A model generated the notes under the pieces. It was not told the DNA's origin and made no database searches. It worked only from the letters and a program-made list of their open reading frames with translations. From positions 1 to 46,840 of the forward strand of contig CAYJPK010000007.1 of assembly GCA_964372035.1 (NCBI GenBank): a DNA stretch of 46,840 bases, read 5' to 3'. This document shows positions 1-8,061 of this stretch, piece after piece. Positions within the stretch are counted from its first letter, which is position 1. Each line of letters starts with the position of its first letter. The translations under genes were made by a program, and so were the position numbers. The stretch is from CAYJPK01 sp964372035. Its GTDB lineage: Bacteria; Desulfobacterota; Desulfovibrionia; Desulfovibrionales; Desulfovibrionaceae.

Positions 1-73
1 CTTGGGCAATCGTTTCAGCATATATCCAGAAAACATTTATTCAATATTTTTTTTAGTTTCAAAACTTACAAGC

Positions 74-778
74 TCACTGACGATTAAAATAATCAATTCC
101 ATCGTTTGGAATAAAAAAAGTTCTAATGTAACCCCTTGGTGATACAACGACAAATTCGCCTGTTGTTTGTAAAAAATAAGCAGTATCGCCATCATCTTGA
201 GTTTTTGTAATAACATCAGCATGAATAATCATATTTGCTCGTTCCAAATATTTTTCAGCACTAGAATAACCCATTTTTTTCCCATGCTTATGGTAATGAG
301 AGTTTAACTGCTTAGCCGTTCTAAACTTAAGCTTACTAGAGTCAATCTGTAATTTGTGTGTGCTTATTTGTTGTGCTTGCGAACTTTCATTAACTTGTGC
401 GCTGAAGCTTTGTTGTGTTTTTTTAGATGCTTGTTGGTCTTGCTTGTCAGTCGACTGATTAAATACAAGCGTCGCAACAAAAAATATCAGAGCTATTAAT
501 AAATATATGATACTTGTTTTAGCATTCTTATAATTTTTAATATTATTTTCTGCATGTCTTGAAATTGTGCTATTATGTATAGGATTTTGATTTAATGTAT
601 TATTTTCTATTTTCAAACTGTTTGCATAAGACAAGCTTGTATCATCATTTTGCTTAGCTTTACTTTTTCTACAAGCTTTGCATCTTTTTGGAAGATGCAT
701 ATTTTTCGATTTAAAGAATTTTATTTCACCGTCACTAAGCTCAAAGCTTTTACCGCATGATTTACATTTCATTTTCAT
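74..778 (-). CDS. Zinc-ribbon, single-pass membrane protein with toxin-like C-terminal domain
   Basis: Three parts can be read. Residues 1-40 carry two CxxC pairs (CKSC near residue 5 and CKAC near residue 33), a small zinc ribbon. A low-complexity polar linker follows, then one hydrophobic helix near residues 90-108 (IIYLLIALIFFVATLVF). After a Gln/Ser-rich stretch comes a C-terminal domain of about 85 residues with HYHKHGKKMGYSSAEKYL and, near the end, GEFVVVSPRGYIRTFFIP. That pattern resembles C-terminal nuclease-like modules of the BECR type found in polymorphic and phage toxins and in stand-alone zinc-ribbon proteins; I recognise it from memory, not from a search. The ribbon should be cytoplasmic and the C-terminus outside if the single helix follows positive-inside. 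It is the last gene before the window edge and lies behind the tonB terminator. No immunity gene is visible. Function unknown. Confidence 0.7.
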   Translation of the reverse strand: MKMKCKSCGKSFELSDGEIKFFKSKNMHLPKRCKACRKSKAKQNDDTSLSYANSLKIENNTLNQNPIHNSTISRHAENNIKNYKNAKTSIIYLLIALIFFVATLVFNQSTDKQDQQASKKTQQSFSAQVNESSQAQQISTHKLQIDSSKLKFRTAKQLNSHYHKHGKKMGYSSAEKYLERANMIIHADVITKTQDDGDTAYFLQTTGEFVVVSPRGYIRTFFIPNDGIDYFNRQ

Positions 779-854
779 TTAAAAATCCTACTATATAAAA
801 TATAATTAAACATAAGCTAGACAAATATCTTAAGTCAATAATTTAAATAAAAAA

Positions 855-892
855 AAGCGAAACTAACTGGAATAATCAGTTCAATTTCGCTT
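855..892. terminator. Hairpin terminator downstream of tonB
   Basis: The arms AAGCGAAA (855-862) and TTTCGCTT (885-892) pair perfectly, with a further AACTG/CAGTT pairing inside. A run of A lies on the left, which reads as a U-tract on the minus strand, and TTATTTT lies on the right. It sits 49 bases past the tonB stop and separates the tonB operon from the zinc-ribbon gene. Confidence 0.7.
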
Positions 893-941
893 ATTTTGTA
901 TATAAATAACTACAATAGTGATGAACAAAAATTCTAAACTG

Positions 942-1778
942 CTAGTCAAGTTTATATGAAATAGGTACTAATAAACTAAATGACTTGCCATTATGGTTTG
1001 GAATTTTAAAGCCCATAACTTTTTCACCTAATTTTGCAGTTGCATTTCTTAATACACTAGCACCACCATCTTGAACTTTAGTTGAAACTACAGTTCCTGA
1101 ACTATCTATTTGAACACGAAGTTTAATTGTTCCTTCAGTTCCATTACGTTTAGCGGCTCTAGGGTATCTTTTATTTTTTTCTAGTGCATGCAAAATCGCA
1201 CCATAAGCATGTTGTTGTCCAGCCCTATCTTGTTCTGCTGCAACTTGGACAGCCCTTGCTTTTTCTGCTGCATTATCAACATCTGAACTTTGAACAGCCG
1301 TTTGAACTTTTGGCTCTGGCTTTGGCTCAACCTTTTTCTTTGGCTTTGGTTTCGGTTTAGGTTTTGGCTTCGGTTTTGGCTCTGGAATAGGTTCTGGTTT
1401 TGGTTCAGGCTTTGGAGGCTCAACCTTAGGCTCAGGCTTTGGAGGTTCTGGAATAGGTTCTGGTTTTGGCTCAGGTTTTGGCTCTGGCTTAGGTGGAACA
1501 TATTCTACTATTTTAAATTCTGAACTCTTTGCAATGATTTTATTTACTTTAGGTTGTTTATAAAGCGGATTGTCATATACAAATTCCATAATAAGTTTTT
1601 CTTCGCTAGCCTTTTGTGTAGCAATAACAATTTTTTCACTAAACTGATAAATAAATAGACCTGCAGCAACTATAAGTAGGCTAACAACAGCCCGAGAAAT
1701 ATTTTCGCTTTTGCGTAAATATTCTCCACCGTAATTAAGAATGCTTGCATTATTGTTTTGATTCTGTGCTAATGACAA
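942..1778 (-). CDS. tonB: TonB energy-transducing protein
   Basis: TonB links the inner-membrane ExbBD proton channel to outer-membrane receptors. The 278-residue protein has a cytoplasmic N-terminus, one membrane helix (AVVSLLIVAAGLFIYQF, about residues 30-46), a long periplasmic Pro/Glu/Lys spacer of PEPKPEPKP and KPKPKPK repeats (about 95-155), and a C-terminal TonB fold starting near YGAILHALEKNKRYPRAAKRNG with the expected YPRAAKRNG and EGTIKLRVQID motifs. The start lies inside the 3' end of exbD (29-base overlap), which implies translational coupling. Gene order exbB-exbD-tonB is the usual one. Its likely client is the receptor encoded at 4484-6613. The repetitive spacer produces long open frames on the other strand that are not genes. 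Confidence 0.95.
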   Translation of the reverse strand: MSLAQNQNNNASILNYGGEYLRKSENISRAVVSLLIVAAGLFIYQFSEKIVIATQKASEEKLIMEFVYDNPLYKQPKVNKIIAKSSEFKIVEYVPPKPEPKPEPKPEPIPEPPKPEPKVEPPKPEPKPEPIPEPKPKPKPKPKPKPKKKVEPKPEPKVQTAVQSSDVDNAAEKARAVQVAAEQDRAGQQHAYGAILHALEKNKRYPRAAKRNGTEGTIKLRVQIDSSGTVVSTKVQDGGASVLRNATAKLGEKVMGFKIPNHNGKSFSLLVPISYKLD

Positions 1779-2145
1779 AACGTCCCTCTCTTTCAGTCTT
1801 TGCTACATCAATAACCTTAACAAAAGATTGAAATGGTGCATCTTTATCTACAAAAATATTTAATAAGCTTTCTTTTGATTGATTTAAAAGAGAAGTTAAT
1901 TCATCAGTAGTTATTTCTTTATCTTTGTAAAAAATAAGACCTTCTTTATTAACAGAAACTAAAATTTCTTTTTGTTTTTTTTCAAGTTTTTCAGATTGTT
2001 CTGATTCTGGTAGCAAAATTTCCATAACAGGTTTGCTAAATGTTGTAGTCATGATAAAAAATATCAATAGCATGAAAATAACGTCAATAAGCGGAGTTAA
2101 GTCAACACTTAAATCTTCATCAATATTGTTAGAAAATAAATTCAT
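1750..2145 (-). CDS. exbD: ExbD, TonB-system proton-channel subunit
   Basis: This 131-residue protein has the ExbD/TolR layout: a short N-terminus, one membrane helix (VDLTPLIDVIFMLLIFFIMTTTF, about 14-36) containing the essential Asp in the LTPLIDV motif, and a periplasmic domain that begins after KPVMEILLP. ExbD works with ExbB to convert the proton gradient into TonB motion. It starts one base after the exbB stop and overlaps tonB, so all three are one operon. The adjacent tonB and divergent haem genes favour ExbD over TolR. Confidence 0.93.
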   Translation of the reverse strand: MNLFSNNIDEDLSVDLTPLIDVIFMLLIFFIMTTTFSKPVMEILLPESEQSEKLEKKQKEILVSVNKEGLIFYKDKEITTDELTSLLNQSKESLLNIFVDKDAPFQSFVKVIDVAKTEREGRFVISTESKQ

Positions 2146-2146
2146 G

Positions 2147-2746
2147 TTATCCTTCTTTTTGTGCTTCGTTTTTGTTAGTTACAACTTGAACTGCTTGATA
2201 GCTATATTCAATTGCTTCAATGTGAAAGCCCTTGAAGTTTAATAATAAATAATAATATAGCATGAGCATAGGAATTGCGATTGTAAGCCCCATAGCAGTT
2301 GTTAAAAGGGCTTCCCAAATACCAGCAGCTAAAATTGTTGCATCAGGATTAGCTTCACTTGCAATAGCTTGAAAAACTTCAACCATTCCAAATACAGTAC
2401 CTAAAAGACCAAGCAGAGGTGCTACAACAGAAATAAGTCTAATCCAATAGATGTTTTTTGTGATATTTTCAAAATTTCTATTAAACAAATAAGCCACCTC
2501 AGCTCTAATATCAGAAGAGTGATGACTATGCTTAACTGCTACATCACGAATTAGGGCAAGAAGTGGATTGCCAGCATCATAATTTTTACCAGCCATAAAT
2601 AGTTTAAAATTTTTCTTAAAACTTTTCTTCACAAGTGTAATATATAGAATACTCTTAATGCCAAGATAAGCGCCATATAAACCAAAAAATATAAGTACAA
2701 TACCTGCTGCCCCTACTTGATTGTAGAGATTGTAAAAACCTGTCAT
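2147..2746 (-). CDS. exbB: ExbB, TonB-system proton-channel subunit (MotA/TolQ/ExbB family)
   Basis: The protein is about 199 residues and has three membrane helices: AAGIVLIFFGLYGAYLGI near the N-terminus, then the paired helices around IRLISVVAPLLGLLGTVFGMV and AAGIWEALLTTAMGLTIAIPMLML. The motif GLLGTVFGM is typical of the MotA/TolQ/ExbB family. The frame stays open to a TTG at 2827, but that codon lies inside the -35 box of a good minus-strand promoter (2799-2827). I therefore start at the ATG at 2746, which has AGGAG ten bases upstream. It forms the energising channel with ExbD and is the first gene of the operon. Confidence 0.9.
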   Translation of the reverse strand: MTGFYNLYNQVGAAGIVLIFFGLYGAYLGIKSILYITLVKKSFKKNFKLFMAGKNYDAGNPLLALIRDVAVKHSHHSSDIRAEVAYLFNRNFENITKNIYWIRLISVVAPLLGLLGTVFGMVEVFQAIASEANPDATILAAGIWEALLTTAMGLTIAIPMLMLYYYLLLNFKGFHIEAIEYSYQAVQVVTNKNEAQKEG

Positions 2747-2770
2747 TGAAAAATAACTCCTAGCTAGTAA

Positions 2771-2785
2771 ATTATTATGAATAAT
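2771..2785. promoter_or_regulatory. Palindromic operator-like site in the exbB leader
   Basis: This is the perfect inverted repeat ATTATT-ATG-AATAAT. It lies just downstream of the predicted exbB transcription start, a position where a repressor would block transcription. AT-rich palindromes of this sort can be iron-regulator (Fur-like) sites, but it does not match the 19-base Fur consensus well. Confidence 0.35.
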
Positions 2786-2798
2786 GTTTGATTCGTCT

Positions 2799-2827
2799 AA
2801 TATAAAGAGGTTGAAAACGAATGTCAA
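2799..2827 (-). promoter_or_regulatory. Sigma-70-type promoter for exbB-exbD-tonB
   Basis: On the minus strand a perfect TTGACA (2822-2827) is followed by a 17-base spacer and TATATT (2799-2804). Transcription would begin near 2792, leaving a leader of about 45 bases before the exbB ATG. Confidence 0.65.
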
Positions 2828-3062
2828 ATCCTTTTTTGTTGTAAAAAGTATTTAATTTTTTTATTATATTAAATTGGATAGTTACAGTATTTTTTTAAAA
2901 GAATATTTTTTTTTAATTGACAAAAATTAAATCTTATATAAACTCCACTAAGTTTGTTGACTAGAACTTAGTGTATGAGAAGAAAAAAAGCAAGTCTTTA
3001 CAAACATAAAAATTGAATTTCATATTTTGCTATAATAGTATGAAAATAAAGGTAAAAATAAC
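2828..3062 (+). promoter_or_regulatory. Divergent control region upstream of hutW
   Basis: No gene lies here. On the plus strand there is TTGACA at 2917-2922, with a TATAAA/TAAACT-like -10 around 2937-2944 at a slightly short spacing. Immediately downstream is a perfect 9-base inverted repeat, CACTAAGTT (2946-2954) and AACTTAGTG (2965-2973), placed as an operator at the start of transcription. Nearer the gene is an extended -10 element, TGCTATAAT (3028-3036). Either could drive hutW. The regulator is unknown. Confidence 0.5.
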
Positions 3063-4451
3063 ATGAAAGAAGTGGTGAGTGCAGCTTTTGCTAATAATTC
3101 CAGTAAGAAAAGCTTACAGGCTGATGGTCATATTTCGCAGTATTTTGCACAAAAAACAGCTAATCCCTTGGCTGAAGCTTTTGATGGAAAAATTGCAATG
3201 CACCCTGGAGTTGGTGGTAAGCCTTTAAGTCCTAGTGAAGTTACTACGCTTGTTGAAAAATTATCTAATTTACCTAGAAGTGGAAAATCAGTTGCTTACA
3301 TACATGTTCCTGTGTGTGAAACGCATTGTCTTTATTGTGGTTTTTACAGAAAGCCTCAAGGTAAAGATTTTAGTAAGCTTTATGCTGATACATTAATAAA
3401 GGAAGTTGAGCTTTGGGCAGGTCGTGAAGTTTATACTAGCTCGCCTATTCATGCTGTTTATTTTGGTGGTGGAACACCAACGGCTCTAGAGGCAAAAGAT
3501 TTAGAGCGAATTCTACTATGTCTTAAAAAGCATTTAAACCTTGCAAATGATTGTGAAATCACTATTGAAGGTCGTTTATATAATTTTGATGAGAGAAAAA
3601 TGGAAGCCTGTTTTCGTGGTGGTGCGAATAGGTTTTCACTGGGCGTACAAACTTTTGATACTGCAATACGCAAAAAAATGGGTCGTATTGAAACAAAGGA
3701 AAGTGCTTCTAAAAAGCTTGAGCTTTTAAAATCATATGATAATGCAGCTGTTATCATAGATTTAATTTACGGTTTTCCTAATCAAACAATGGATATTTGG
3801 CTTGAAGATATTGCAATTGCACATTCATTAAAGCTTGATGGTTGCGATTGCTATCAATTAAACGTGTATGATGCAACGCCGCTTGGCAAGGCAATTTTAG
3901 ATGGTAAAGTTGAAAAAGCTGCAGATATAAAAACTCAATCTGCAATGTTTGAAGCATCAGTTAAGGCTATGCAGGACAATTTTTATCGTCGCTTATCTGT
4001 CAGTCACTGGGCAAGGACAAGTCGAGAAAGGAATCTTTATAATTTGTATACAAAAGGTTTGTCGAGTGGTCTTTTCTTTGGTCCTGGGGCAGGTGGTAAT
4101 TTGAATGGTAATTTTATCATTAATGCTCCAGATGTGCAAAAATGGACAGAGCTTATTGAAAGCGGAGTTAAGCCTGCAATGATGCTACAGAAATCTCCAA
4201 AAAATAACATGCTCTATAAACGTATTACAGAATATATGGAGCAAATGTGGCTTGATTTTGATGATATTAAAAAAGAATTTAATATTGATATACTCAAAGC
4301 ACTAGAGCAAATAGTTAAGCAGTGGGAAAGCGTTGGTTTGGTAAGCTTAACTAACAATAAAATGATTTTAACTTTAAGTGGTCAATTTTGGCAAGTTAAC
4401 TTAGCTCAGCTAATTTTGCATCGCTTAAAAAATGTTTTAGAGGATAAGTAA
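3063..4451 (+). CDS. hutW: HutW/ChuW-type radical SAM enzyme of anaerobic haem breakdown
   Basis: The 462-residue protein is a HemN-like radical SAM enzyme. The cluster motif is C85-x3-C89-x2-C92 (VCETHCLYCGFY), followed by the SAM-binding glycine motif YFGGGTPTAL. In the characterised relative ChuW, the enzyme opens the haem ring without oxygen by a radical methyl transfer, releasing iron and giving the linear tetrapyrrole anaerobilin. HutW rather than coproporphyrinogen dehydrogenase is favoured by the next genes: TonB receptor, importer, HutX and flavodoxin. The N-terminal stretch before the cluster is long, as in ChuW/HutW. Assignment inside the HemN superfamily rests partly on context. 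Confidence 0.85.
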   Translation: MKEVVSAAFANNSSKKSLQADGHISQYFAQKTANPLAEAFDGKIAMHPGVGGKPLSPSEVTTLVEKLSNLPRSGKSVAYIHVPVCETHCLYCGFYRKPQGKDFSKLYADTLIKEVELWAGREVYTSSPIHAVYFGGGTPTALEAKDLERILLCLKKHLNLANDCEITIEGRLYNFDERKMEACFRGGANRFSLGVQTFDTAIRKKMGRIETKESASKKLELLKSYDNAAVIIDLIYGFPNQTMDIWLEDIAIAHSLKLDGCDCYQLNVYDATPLGKAILDGKVEKAADIKTQSAMFEASVKAMQDNFYRRLSVSHWARTSRERNLYNLYTKGLSSGLFFGPGAGGNLNGNFIINAPDVQKWTELIESGVKPAMMLQKSPKNNMLYKRITEYMEQMWLDFDDIKKEFNIDILKALEQIVKQWESVGLVSLTNNKMILTLSGQFWQVNLAQLILHRLKNVLEDK

Positions 4452-4483
4452 TTTATAATATCAATCTATTAGGAGAGGACTAG

Positions 4484-6613
4484 ATGATTTTATTAGGAAA
4501 AAGCGTTGCTGTGTGGTTATTAGCAGCAACATTAATTGTGCCTAGCATTGCATGGGCAGAAGAAGAAATTGAAACAAAAAGCGTTGAAGTTACTGCAACT
4601 CGTGTTGAGCGTGAACTTATGGACGTGCCAATGTCAGTTAGTGTTATTACTTCAGAAGACATTGAAAAAACACCAGCATCTAGCATTGCTAGTTTGTTAG
4701 AAGATGTACCAGGCTTAGAGCTTACATCAAGCGCACCTGGTATTAGCCGTATTTCAATTCGTGGTGAAAGCGAAATGCGCACTTTAGTGTTAATTGATGG
4801 TCAAAAAATTTCAGAGCAAAAGTCAATGGACGGTGCGCCAATTCTTGTTGATCCAGCAAATGTTGAGCGTATTGAAGTAATTAAAGGACCAGCATCTGTT
4901 ATTTACGGTTCTGATGCGATTGGTGGTGTTGTAAATATTATTACCAAAAAAACTACTAAAAAGCCAATTGAAGGTTTATTAAGCTTAAGTTATTTTGGTG
5001 CTAATGATGGATTTAAGCAAAATGCTAATATTTTTGGTGCGCAAAACGGCTTTAAATATAATTTATTTGCAAGTAATGCTAATTATCGCAATACAAAAAC
5101 ACCATGGGGCAGTATTCCAAATTCAGATTATGACCAATTTGAATTTAAAGGTTCATTAAGCTATGATTTTAGCGAACAATTTACCTTAGGGGTTAGTGCT
5201 AGTCACTTTAATAGTGAGTCAAAAATTGGTGCTGCAAATGTTGATATTCTTAAAAAAGAATATGAGCCATATGGCGTGGTAGGTGTTCCAACTTGGGAAA
5301 TGACGAAAGTTGGCGCTTTTGCTGAGGCTAAAAATGTTACTGAATATTTAAGCCGTGTTCGTGCTGATGTTTGGTATCAACGTACTTATAAAGATTTTTA
5401 TAATGATTTTGATATAGATATGGGAACAGTTTCAATGGGTCCTATGGGCTCAATGCAGATGAATCTTTTACAACAAGGTACTGCTAAAAATACACTTGAA
5501 ACTTATGGTGCCTCTTTGCAAACAGATTGGCTAATTGGTGAAAATCACTACCTTATTGCTGGTTATGACTTTTTAAATGATAATTTAGAATCTGACAATT
5601 ACAACTTAACACAAATTAATCGCACAATGTTTGGTGCAACAAGTGTTTTATCTAAAAATGAGTATACAAGTAAATTTGATGGTTCGCAAACAACTCATGC
5701 TATTTATGCTTTAATGGAAAGCACATTGCCAAATGACTTCACCTTAACATATGGTGCACGCTATACTTTTGTTGAAAGTAAAATGGATAAAGCGAATAAG
5801 TATTCAAACGGTTTAGTTAGTTCTGCTGGTGCAACAGGCTCACAATCAGACTCACACCCTGTATTTAATATTGGTCTTGTGTGGCGTGGTATTGAGAATT
5901 TAGCTCTTCGTGCTAATTGGTCACAGGGCTTTAGGGTTGCAACATTGGATCAAAAATATGTTTCAACTGTAAAAGGCGATTCATCAATTATTGCTAATCC
6001 AAATTTAGATCCTGAAACTTCAAATAATTTTGAAATCGGTGCTCGCTATATTGATGGCGGTTTAATGTTTGATATTGCTGCGTTTTATTCATTAGCAGAT
6101 GATTATATCACAACTGTTGAACTTGGCGAAATTAACGGTATTACTCAATCACAATACCAAAACAAAGCTAAGGCAAAAACTTATGGCGTTGAAGCATCTA
6201 TTAGTTATGAGTTTGAAAATGGCTTTAAACCGTATGCGAGTGGTACTTATATGCGCCGTCAATTTGAAGATGACATTCGCACAACATATCATACAGCAAC
6301 TCCAGAGTTTCAAGGTCGTGTAGGTATTGCTTATAGTACAACAATCTTTAATGGCGATGTGGACTTTAATGCTGATGTATACGTAAAAGCTCAATCACAT
6401 TCTTACACTTATTCAGGTAATGAAAAGTTACGTTATGATGGATTTGGCACATTAAACCTTGCAGCAGGTCTTGCATTTGGTCAGGATCGTGAATGGTTTA
6501 TTCAAACAGAAGTTTTAAATCTTTTAGATCATAACTATAATTATAATGGTGTTGATGCATCATACCTTGAACCTGGCTTACATGCAAATGTAGTTGTTGG
6601 TTATAAATTCTAA
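4484..6613 (+). CDS. TonB-dependent outer-membrane receptor, haem type
   Basis: The 709-residue precursor starts with a signal peptide (cleavage likely after SIAWA, residue 25). A TonB-box-like SVEVTATR follows, then the plug domain (DVPMSVSVITSEDIE to GGVVNIITKK) and a 22-strand barrel ending in the usual aromatic YKF. In the barrel, about residues 482-507, FRVATL is followed by NPNLDPETS. FRAP/NPNL pairs mark haem receptors such as HutA and HemR; here the first motif is FRVA. A strong AGGAGAGG ribosome site precedes the ATG, 32 bases after hutW, so the two genes are one transcript. Likely substrate is haem or a haem protein; a siderophore is less likely given the neighbours. Confidence 0.88.
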   Translation: MILLGKSVAVWLLAATLIVPSIAWAEEEIETKSVEVTATRVERELMDVPMSVSVITSEDIEKTPASSIASLLEDVPGLELTSSAPGISRISIRGESEMRTLVLIDGQKISEQKSMDGAPILVDPANVERIEVIKGPASVIYGSDAIGGVVNIITKKTTKKPIEGLLSLSYFGANDGFKQNANIFGAQNGFKYNLFASNANYRNTKTPWGSIPNSDYDQFEFKGSLSYDFSEQFTLGVSASHFNSESKIGAANVDILKKEYEPYGVVGVPTWEMTKVGAFAEAKNVTEYLSRVRADVWYQRTYKDFYNDFDIDMGTVSMGPMGSMQMNLLQQGTAKNTLETYGASLQTDWLIGENHYLIAGYDFLNDNLESDNYNLTQINRTMFGATSVLSKNEYTSKFDGSQTTHAIYALMESTLPNDFTLTYGARYTFVESKMDKANKYSNGLVSSAGATGSQSDSHPVFNIGLVWRGIENLALRANWSQGFRVATLDQKYVSTVKGDSSIIANPNLDPETSNNFEIGARYIDGGLMFDIAAFYSLADDYITTVELGEINGITQSQYQNKAKAKTYGVEASISYEFENGFKPYASGTYMRRQFEDDIRTTYHTATPEFQGRVGIAYSTTIFNGDVDFNADVYVKAQSHSYTYSGNEKLRYDGFGTLNLAAGLAFGQDREWFIQTEVLNLLDHNYNYNGVDASYLEPGLHANVVVGYKF

Positions 6614-6628
6614 TTATAAATTAATACA

Positions 6629-6668
6629 AAGCGATGCCTACATTTTTGTGGGCATTGCTTTTATTTAG
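6629..6668 (+). terminator. Hairpin after the TonB receptor (terminator or attenuation point)
   Basis: The arms 6629-6641 and 6649-6660 form a 13-bp stem with two G-U pairs, followed by TTTTATTT. It lies between the receptor and the ECF genes, which continue on the same strand only ten bases later. It may therefore reduce rather than stop expression of the importer. Confidence 0.55.
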
Positions 6669-6677
6669 TGAAAAGCT

Positions 6678-7280
6678 ATGGAAAATACAATAGAACAAAG
6701 AGATAAACGAAATTTAGCTCCTAAGCAAAGTTTTATGGGAATAAATTTTAACCGTTGGACTGTGCAAGAGCTAGTTGTTTTGGGGGTTTTTAGTGCTTCA
6801 GCTAAAATTTCAACCTTACTAGTTACGATTATGAGTGGTGGACCAAACCCTATTGGATTTATTGCTAAAAACTTAATTTTTACGACTATGTTAGTCATCA
6901 TGCTGTACCGAGTTAGAAAACCTGGTACTTTATGCCTATTTGTAGCTATAAATCTTATTGTCAGTATGCTTTTACTTGGGGCTAGTGTAACCTTAATTCC
7001 TACTGCAATGGCAGCTGCTATTTTGGCGGAGATGATGGTTTTTTGCTCTGGTGGAATGACGAAAAGATGGGGACCAGTTCTTGCTGTTGGCATGTATGAC
7101 TTATTGTCAAAGTTTTTTTCAGTCTTTGCATCATGGGTTGTAGCAAGAGAAAATCCAGGCATGATAGTTATTGCTGTTATCTTGGTTTCAATTGGTTACA
7201 TTGGTTCAATTGGTGGTTTGTTTACTGGTGTTAAATTTGTTAAGGAGCTTAAACATGCAGGAATTATCCGTGGAGAGTAA
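6678..7280 (+). CDS. ECF transporter substrate-binding (S) component, MptD-like
   Basis: The 200-residue protein has about five or six hydrophobic helices, including TVQELVVLGVFSASAKISTLL, LIFTTMLVIMLY and the C-terminal VIAVILVSIGYIGSIGGLFTGV. In ECF importers the S component binds the substrate and docks on EcfT. It begins the S-T-A gene set that follows without gaps. It resembles the MptD-like group of S components, whose substrates are mostly unassigned. Its position between a haem-type receptor and HutX suggests haem or a haem-derived tetrapyrrole; this is inference. ECF-type haem uptake has been described in lactic acid bacteria. Confidence 0.75.
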   Translation: MENTIEQRDKRNLAPKQSFMGINFNRWTVQELVVLGVFSASAKISTLLVTIMSGGPNPIGFIAKNLIFTTMLVIMLYRVRKPGTLCLFVAINLIVSMLLLGASVTLIPTAMAAAILAEMMVFCSGGMTKRWGPVLAVGMYDLLSKFFSVFASWVVARENPGMIVIAVILVSIGYIGSIGGLFTGVKFVKELKHAGIIRGE

Positions 7281-8061
7281 CATGCAAGAATACAGCTCCA
7301 AAACTGTTGAAAATGCAATTGAAAATAATCCAAAATTTAAAGTAAATACAATTGCAAAAATGATGATTAGCATCATGGCTTCAATTATTTCTATCGTGCT
7401 TTCTACACCAGAGGGGCTTCTTTGCTTATTTGGTGTTTCGTTTTGTTATGTAATTTGCATGGAGAATAAGAAAATCTTGTTAATAGCCTATTTGCTTGCA
7501 AGTGCTATGTTTGTAATTGCAAATAGTTTCGCATATTTATTGAGTTTAGTAAGTCCAATTCCATTTAATGTTGGCGGAATTTTTGTACCGTTTTTACGTC
7601 TTGCAATAATGCTACATGTTATTTTGCCTCTAGCTTTTGGCTCAAGAATTCAAAATATTTTAGTCAGTCTAAAGGCGTTACATTTACCGTTTTTTATCTA
7701 TTTGCCAGTTGTTGTTATGATTAGATTTATACCTACTTTTATTAATGATGTTAAACAGATATCTGAAACACTTAAAATTAGAGGATATAAGCTTGGTTTT
7801 GTAAATACAATGTTGCACCCATTTATGATGATAAGATTATTATTTACTCCGTTGATTTTCCGTTCTTTAAAAACTTCAGAAGAGCTTGGAATTGCAGGAG
7901 AACTTAAGGGATTAAGCCCTAGCATAAAGATGACAAGCTATAAATTCGAAAAATGGCATAATAAAGATACAATTTTAATTTTAGTTGCTATTTTAACTGT
8001 TTGTGCTGCCTTATATATTGAATTTAATTATGGCACTACTGGAATGGGAGGGCATAGATAA
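7255..8061 (+). CDS. ecfT: ECF transporter transmembrane (T) component
   Basis: EcfT couples the ATPases to the S component. The 268-residue protein has hydrophobic helices from about residue 35, and near the C-terminus the two coupling-helix motifs expected in EcfT, SETLKIRGYKLG and EELGIAGELKGL. Two starts are possible: ATG 7255 with AGGAG upstream, giving a 26-base overlap with the S gene, or ATG 7282 with GGAGAG, just after the S stop. I list the first. The open frame upstream to 7171 is only overlap with the S gene. Its stop codon shares one base with the next start (TAATG). Confidence 0.85.
   Translation: MQELSVESNMQEYSSKTVENAIENNPKFKVNTIAKMMISIMASIISIVLSTPEGLLCLFGVSFCYVICMENKKILLIAYLLASAMFVIANSFAYLLSLVSPIPFNVGGIFVPFLRLAIMLHVILPLAFGSRIQNILVSLKALHLPFFIYLPVVVMIRFIPTFINDVKQISETLKIRGYKLGFVNTMLHPFMMIRLLFTPLIFRSLKTSEELGIAGELKGLSPSIKMTSYKFEKWHNKDTILILVAILTVCAALYIEFNYGTTGMGGHR

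Noticed and set aside
1290..1523. Open frame rich in Trp, Leu, Phe and Arg on the plus strand
   Set aside because: It is the mirror image of the Pro/Lys/Glu repeats of tonB; the composition follows from the repeat and no ribosome site is present.
2747..2827. Longer ExbB with 27 extra N-terminal residues
   Set aside because: It would need a TTG start that lies in the -35 box of a good promoter; the ATG at 2746 has AGGAG and gives a normal ExbB N-terminus.
6665..7162. 165-residue minus-strand frame over the ECF S gene
   Set aside because: The plus-strand gene has the transporter pattern, operon context and membrane helices; the reverse frame has none.
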